A DNA stretch of 64,000 nt from Limonium bicolor. Taxonomy: Eukaryota > Streptophyta > Magnoliopsida > Caryophyllales > Plumbaginaceae. Made by a program: the position numbers and the translations under genes. Numbering within the stretch: position 1 is the stretch's first letter; each line of letters begins with the position of its first letter. The DNA lies in contig CM041776.1 in the NCBI GenBank assembly GCA_023374045.1, positions 125,703,733-125,767,732 on the forward strand. The letters are read 5' to 3'. The notes beneath the pieces are model-generated. The model was not told the DNA's origin and made no database searches. It was given only the letters and a program-made list of their open reading frames with translations. Below, piece after piece: positions 60,578 to 64,000 of the stretch.

Positions 60578-61364
60578 TGAAATACCCCAAACCTTGATAT
60601 GTGGTTTAAATATTAAACTATGGTATGTAAAGGCTAAAAAGTGCCTTAGAGACATCAATGAACCATTTAAACCATGGTAAAACACAATAAAACACTAAGA
60701 CACGGTTTGAGCAAAAACATGCTCTAAGCTATGAGCGAACTTGGTTAGGACCCAAAGAGCCTACCAAGACTTAATAATATTCAAGTATGATTTAATAAGG
60801 CTAATTAGTCCTTAGGAAACCTTGGTAGACAAAAAACCAAACAAAACACAAATAAATACCTTAAAGTCAATAAGGGCTAAAATGTGCTCTAAGCTTGGGA
60901 TAAATGTGTATAGACCTAATGGTCATACCTATACTTTATAAATATGTTAATGAACATATTAAATCAATTACCAAAGAAAACCAAGCTTGAAAACAAGTTA
61001 AAACACAAAATGTGCTTTAAGGAGTCTTAAAGCACGTTTTTGAAAAATTGTCTTGTAAATGAGTTTTGAATGGCTAAATGTCCATCATTACTCTTTAATT
61101 AACATGTGTACTATATAGTATCACATTTGGAAGTCTATATCAATGGGAAATCAAAAATTTCACTTCTATGTGCCTTGTTTTTGTGAATAGTGATTTTTAT
61201 AAGCTAGTTGTAACATATGTTGTTATAAGTAATTAAATTGGTCAACAAAGACTAATATACCCTTCTAATAATAAGGGGGGCCGGTTTTTGTAGTAATGAG
61301 TCACCAAACATGTTAACTTGTTAAGTAAATAAAGATGACTCATAAGTTACTATTTGCTTTAAGT

Positions 61365-61373
61365 TATAAATAT
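61365..61373 (+). promoter_or_regulatory. TATA box of the giant LTR
   Basis: TATAAATAT preceded by TTAAGT and followed within ~40 bases by a long CT-rich tract (CTTCTCTCATTTCTTTC), as at plant transcription starts. It would define the U3/R boundary about 800 bp into the LTR. Confidence 0.5.
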
Positions 61374-63029
61374 CTTCAAAAGCAAAACCAATCTCACTTC
61401 TCTCATTTCTTTCTTCATTTCACACGGTTCCCTTTCTTCTACCTATCTTCTTCCTCTCATTCACGTTTTCTACAGCAACACCAACACCACCATTATTTTC
61501 CATCTTTGACCACTTGTATCTCCTAGCTCACTTGGCCAAATGAAATTCTAAGACCACCATTCTCTTGCTCTCATCAAGCTCTTCATTTCTATCTTCTCAA
61601 AACTTCAAGAGCCCCATTTCGGTGCCATGGAGTTCCACCATTGATGGAGCTTGAGCTTGTCTTTTCACATATTATTGGTCTCCTTTGCTTCTAGGTAAGG
61701 AATCTCAAAGAAAAATCAAGTTTCCTCCATGTTTTGTGTGTGACCGAAAATACTCATTGATGGAGCTCTTTGTGTGACTTTGTTCTAGCTTCATTCCAAT
61801 CTCTTATGGACTAGGTGGAGTCCTCTCTTCATAGATATTCAAACACCCTTCAAAGATCAAGGTAAAACAACTACATTAATGTTTTGAAATAATGTAAACC
61901 TAGGGTTTACAATGAGATGAAGCATAAAGCTTATATACTCATTTCAATGTTGGTATATTGTTTAGTAGTTGACAAGGAAAGAAATGCCTTATCGGTTTTA
62001 AGAGGAAACAAGAAAGAAGTTTGAGAGGAAAAGAGGTAAACAAACTATCTCAATGTAGTTTAAATGCCTTAGGAAAAATGAGCTTGATTTGCTTAATAAA
62101 ATACCTAAGGAGCCAATGGTGAATGACCTAGAAAATGCCCTCAAGGAAACTATTAAGGGGCATATGTGATGTTGAGTGTATTTGCAGGTCAAAGGCATTA
62201 TTTATGTGGGAAATTCAGTGTTTAAGGTTTATGTAATTTAAGGGCCTAAGAGCCATGTTATTTAAGGGCCTAAGTGCCAAGCAATTTAAGTTATGCACTA
62301 TATTGTGATGTAGTGCTAAATGTGTGAAGTTTGTGTATAAAAATGTGTTTGATGGATTTTAGGTGTTCTTGAGTGAAATAAGGTAAAAATCTAAGTGTTT
62401 GGATGTGAGTATATACAAGAGAAGCTATGGCAAAATTTGGAAAATGTGTAAGAAGTTCTAAGTGTTTTAAGTAAGTTTTGGTGAACTAGGAAGTGTAAAA
62501 GGTGAACAAATGTTTTACTTGGGAGGAAAACATGCATTAAGGTGTTCTAAGGTGCTATAAGGATTTAGGCATTGTCTTGGAAGTTCTAGAAACCCAATGA
62601 GTGTTATTAGGATGTATTTAAGTCTTGGAGAAGTTTGTTTAAGGTTTGGGTAATGTTGATGAATAAGGAGAGAATGATGTTTAAGTAAGGTTTTGAGAAA
62701 AGAATTCAAGAAGTTGTAAAAAGGAGATTTAGTTAGTAAGAAAAGAAGTTGAGAGATGATGTTAAGGTGTAGAGGAAACACCTTGGTGTAGTGGTCATTA
62801 TTGGTGAACTACCACTTAAAAATCTTAAGGAGAAAACATCCCAAGTGCTAGGAATTTTGTAAGAAATTTGTGAATGATAAGATGGTTTTGGTGAGTGATT
62901 TAAAGAGTTTAGCACATGGCTAAAGGTGTGTTTGATGTGCCAAATGATGTTAGGAAACATTATGAGGCTTTAGGAGAAGTGTTGGTGAAATTGGTTAAGT
63001 GTTTAAAGACTTGGAAATTGAATGTTTTG

Positions 63030-63285
63030 CCGTGTCCGAACTTCCGTCCGGACATGGAAGTTCGGACAGGCTCTGTGGGTAAAGGATTTTCTCACTCTCG
63101 AACTGTGTCCGAACTTGGGAAGTCCGGACACAAGTTCGGACGTGAGTGTTTCTATCTGGGATTTACTCTCGAACTGTGTCCGAACTTGGGAAGTCCGGAC
63201 AAACGGAGGTTATTTTGGTTTTCAGTATTAGGTCGCGGCTTGCGTCCGAACTTGGAGGTTCGGACACAAGTTCGGACAAGGTGTT
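63030..63285. repeat. Cluster of GTCCGAAC / GTTCGGAC palindromic repeats
   Basis: About ten copies of GTCCGAACTT, AAGTTCGGAC or the related AAGTCCGGAC in both orientations. A 71-bp tandem unit starts with ACTCTCGAACTG (63094 and 63165). Adjacent inverted copies can form hairpins. The overlapping frame 62916-63329 is a by-product. Confidence 0.8.
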
Positions 63286-64000
63286 GTATGGGCCAAAACA
63301 TTTGTTTAAGGTATGGAAATGGTGTGTAATGATGGGGATTGATAGGTAATGATGTTATAAGGTTGTTAAGGACATGTTAGGTGAGTTTTAATGACAATTA
63401 AGTGGGTGAAAAGTTGTATTAGAATGTGAGAGTAAAACAAGTTAAAAATGTTAAGCTATGTAACTAAGTTAACGGGGAGAAGTTATAAGCATTAGACATT
63501 AAATAATCATGCTACCCCGATGTTAATAAAAGTACATGTAATGTTATCAGTTGTTCGAGAATTGCTCGAGGAACATAAGTGGACGTGGTAAAGTGGACTC
63601 CGGTGACAGGTATGGTTTTCTTGCAACCTGTGTCCTACCGGATTACACCGGCTTGTATGCCAATGTGTTTTTCTGTATGTTGCCACGTTGTAAGATTAAA
63701 CATGTAATGAGTTTACAGTAATTCATTTATGTGGCGTGTACAACTCCGATACCATTTAACCTCGGAAGTGTTAACCTTAGTTAACTGAGTCTAGGATCAC
63801 ATGAGAGTTCGGTATTCGGAGTAAACGACCCGAACCATGGGACGTACTAACCACGGCTATGCGTGTGTTAATTGTGTGATATGCGTATGTGAATGTAGGG
63901 ATCTCCCTTGTGTGTTTAACCCAGTTGTAACTGTATGGTGTGTAGTTATGATAGACTCCATAGTGGGGTTCTAACTAATATCTAAAGTAAGTCTGAACTA

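Larger units (their letters stand above)
60578..64000 (+). mobile_element. Plus-oriented giant LTR, running off the window
   Basis: Starts TGAAATACCCC, the sense 5' end of the family. It has a TATA box (61365) followed by a CT-rich leader. Frames within it are not genes. It shares a GCAACCTGTG/CGGATTACAC block with the LTR ending at 35840. Whether it is solo or part of a full element lies outside the window. Confidence 0.8.

Noticed and set aside
62916..63329. 137-codon frame with internal repeats
   Set aside because: Its repeats follow the GTCCGAAC DNA repeats in a different frame each time, so it is composition and not a protein.

Overview
The window is nuclear DNA from a flowering plant, probably a eudicot. 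It is AT-rich, genes have GT-AG introns, and the sequence is dominated by nested transposable elements: Copia, Ty3/Gypsy, a plant L1-type LINE, hAT-like elements and a MULE/FAR1-type gene. There is also a small plastid insertion and several minisatellites. No host gene looks intact. Two 500-base N runs (680-1179 and 31547-32046) are scaffold gaps. The species cannot be named from the sequence.

Left part (1-16 kb): an F-box/LRR/FBD pseudogene (minus strand, about 1590-2953); a two-exon FAR1-domain gene (4151-5278); a bounded Copia element (6289-11210, TSD AACAT) that landed inside a GTTAAC minisatellite; a ~292-bp satellite with telomere-like foldbacks that encloses a plastid trnD insertion; a second GTTAAC minisatellite; and the stranded first exon of a 2-oxoglutarate dioxygenase gene (16066-16149).

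Middle part (16-36 kb): a long, decayed LINE (about 16260-29338). Its ORF1 is split by a 7.1-kb solo LTR (17401-24491, TSD ATCTT), which itself contains a hAT-like element (20891-21729, 8-bp TSD). Another hAT-like element lies at 30497-31339, and a plus-oriented giant LTR ends at 35840.

Right part (36-64 kb): a minus-strand Ty3/Gypsy element (35841-45046) with an iMet-type PBS and a giant LTR. Between its zinc-knuckle gag exon and its protease/RT frame it carries an AlkB-type 2-oxoglutarate/Fe(II) dioxygenase with every catalytic residue present. The splice signals place the AlkB reading frame and the pol reading frame in the same phase after one shared donor. This suggests alternative Gag-AlkB and Gag-Pol mRNAs, and it is the most interesting system in the window. 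Next to it are related LTR fragments, an ORF-less large retrotransposon derivative (48106-60577) sharing the same PBS hairpin, and the start of one more giant LTR (60578 to the end).

How the parts relate: all the giant LTRs share the ends TGTAACACCCC and GGGGTATTTCA (or their complements) and form one superfamily at different ages. The AlkB-bearing element is the only one with coding capacity here. The ORF-less element has an almost identical primer-binding region, so it could have been mobilised in trans by an element of that kind.
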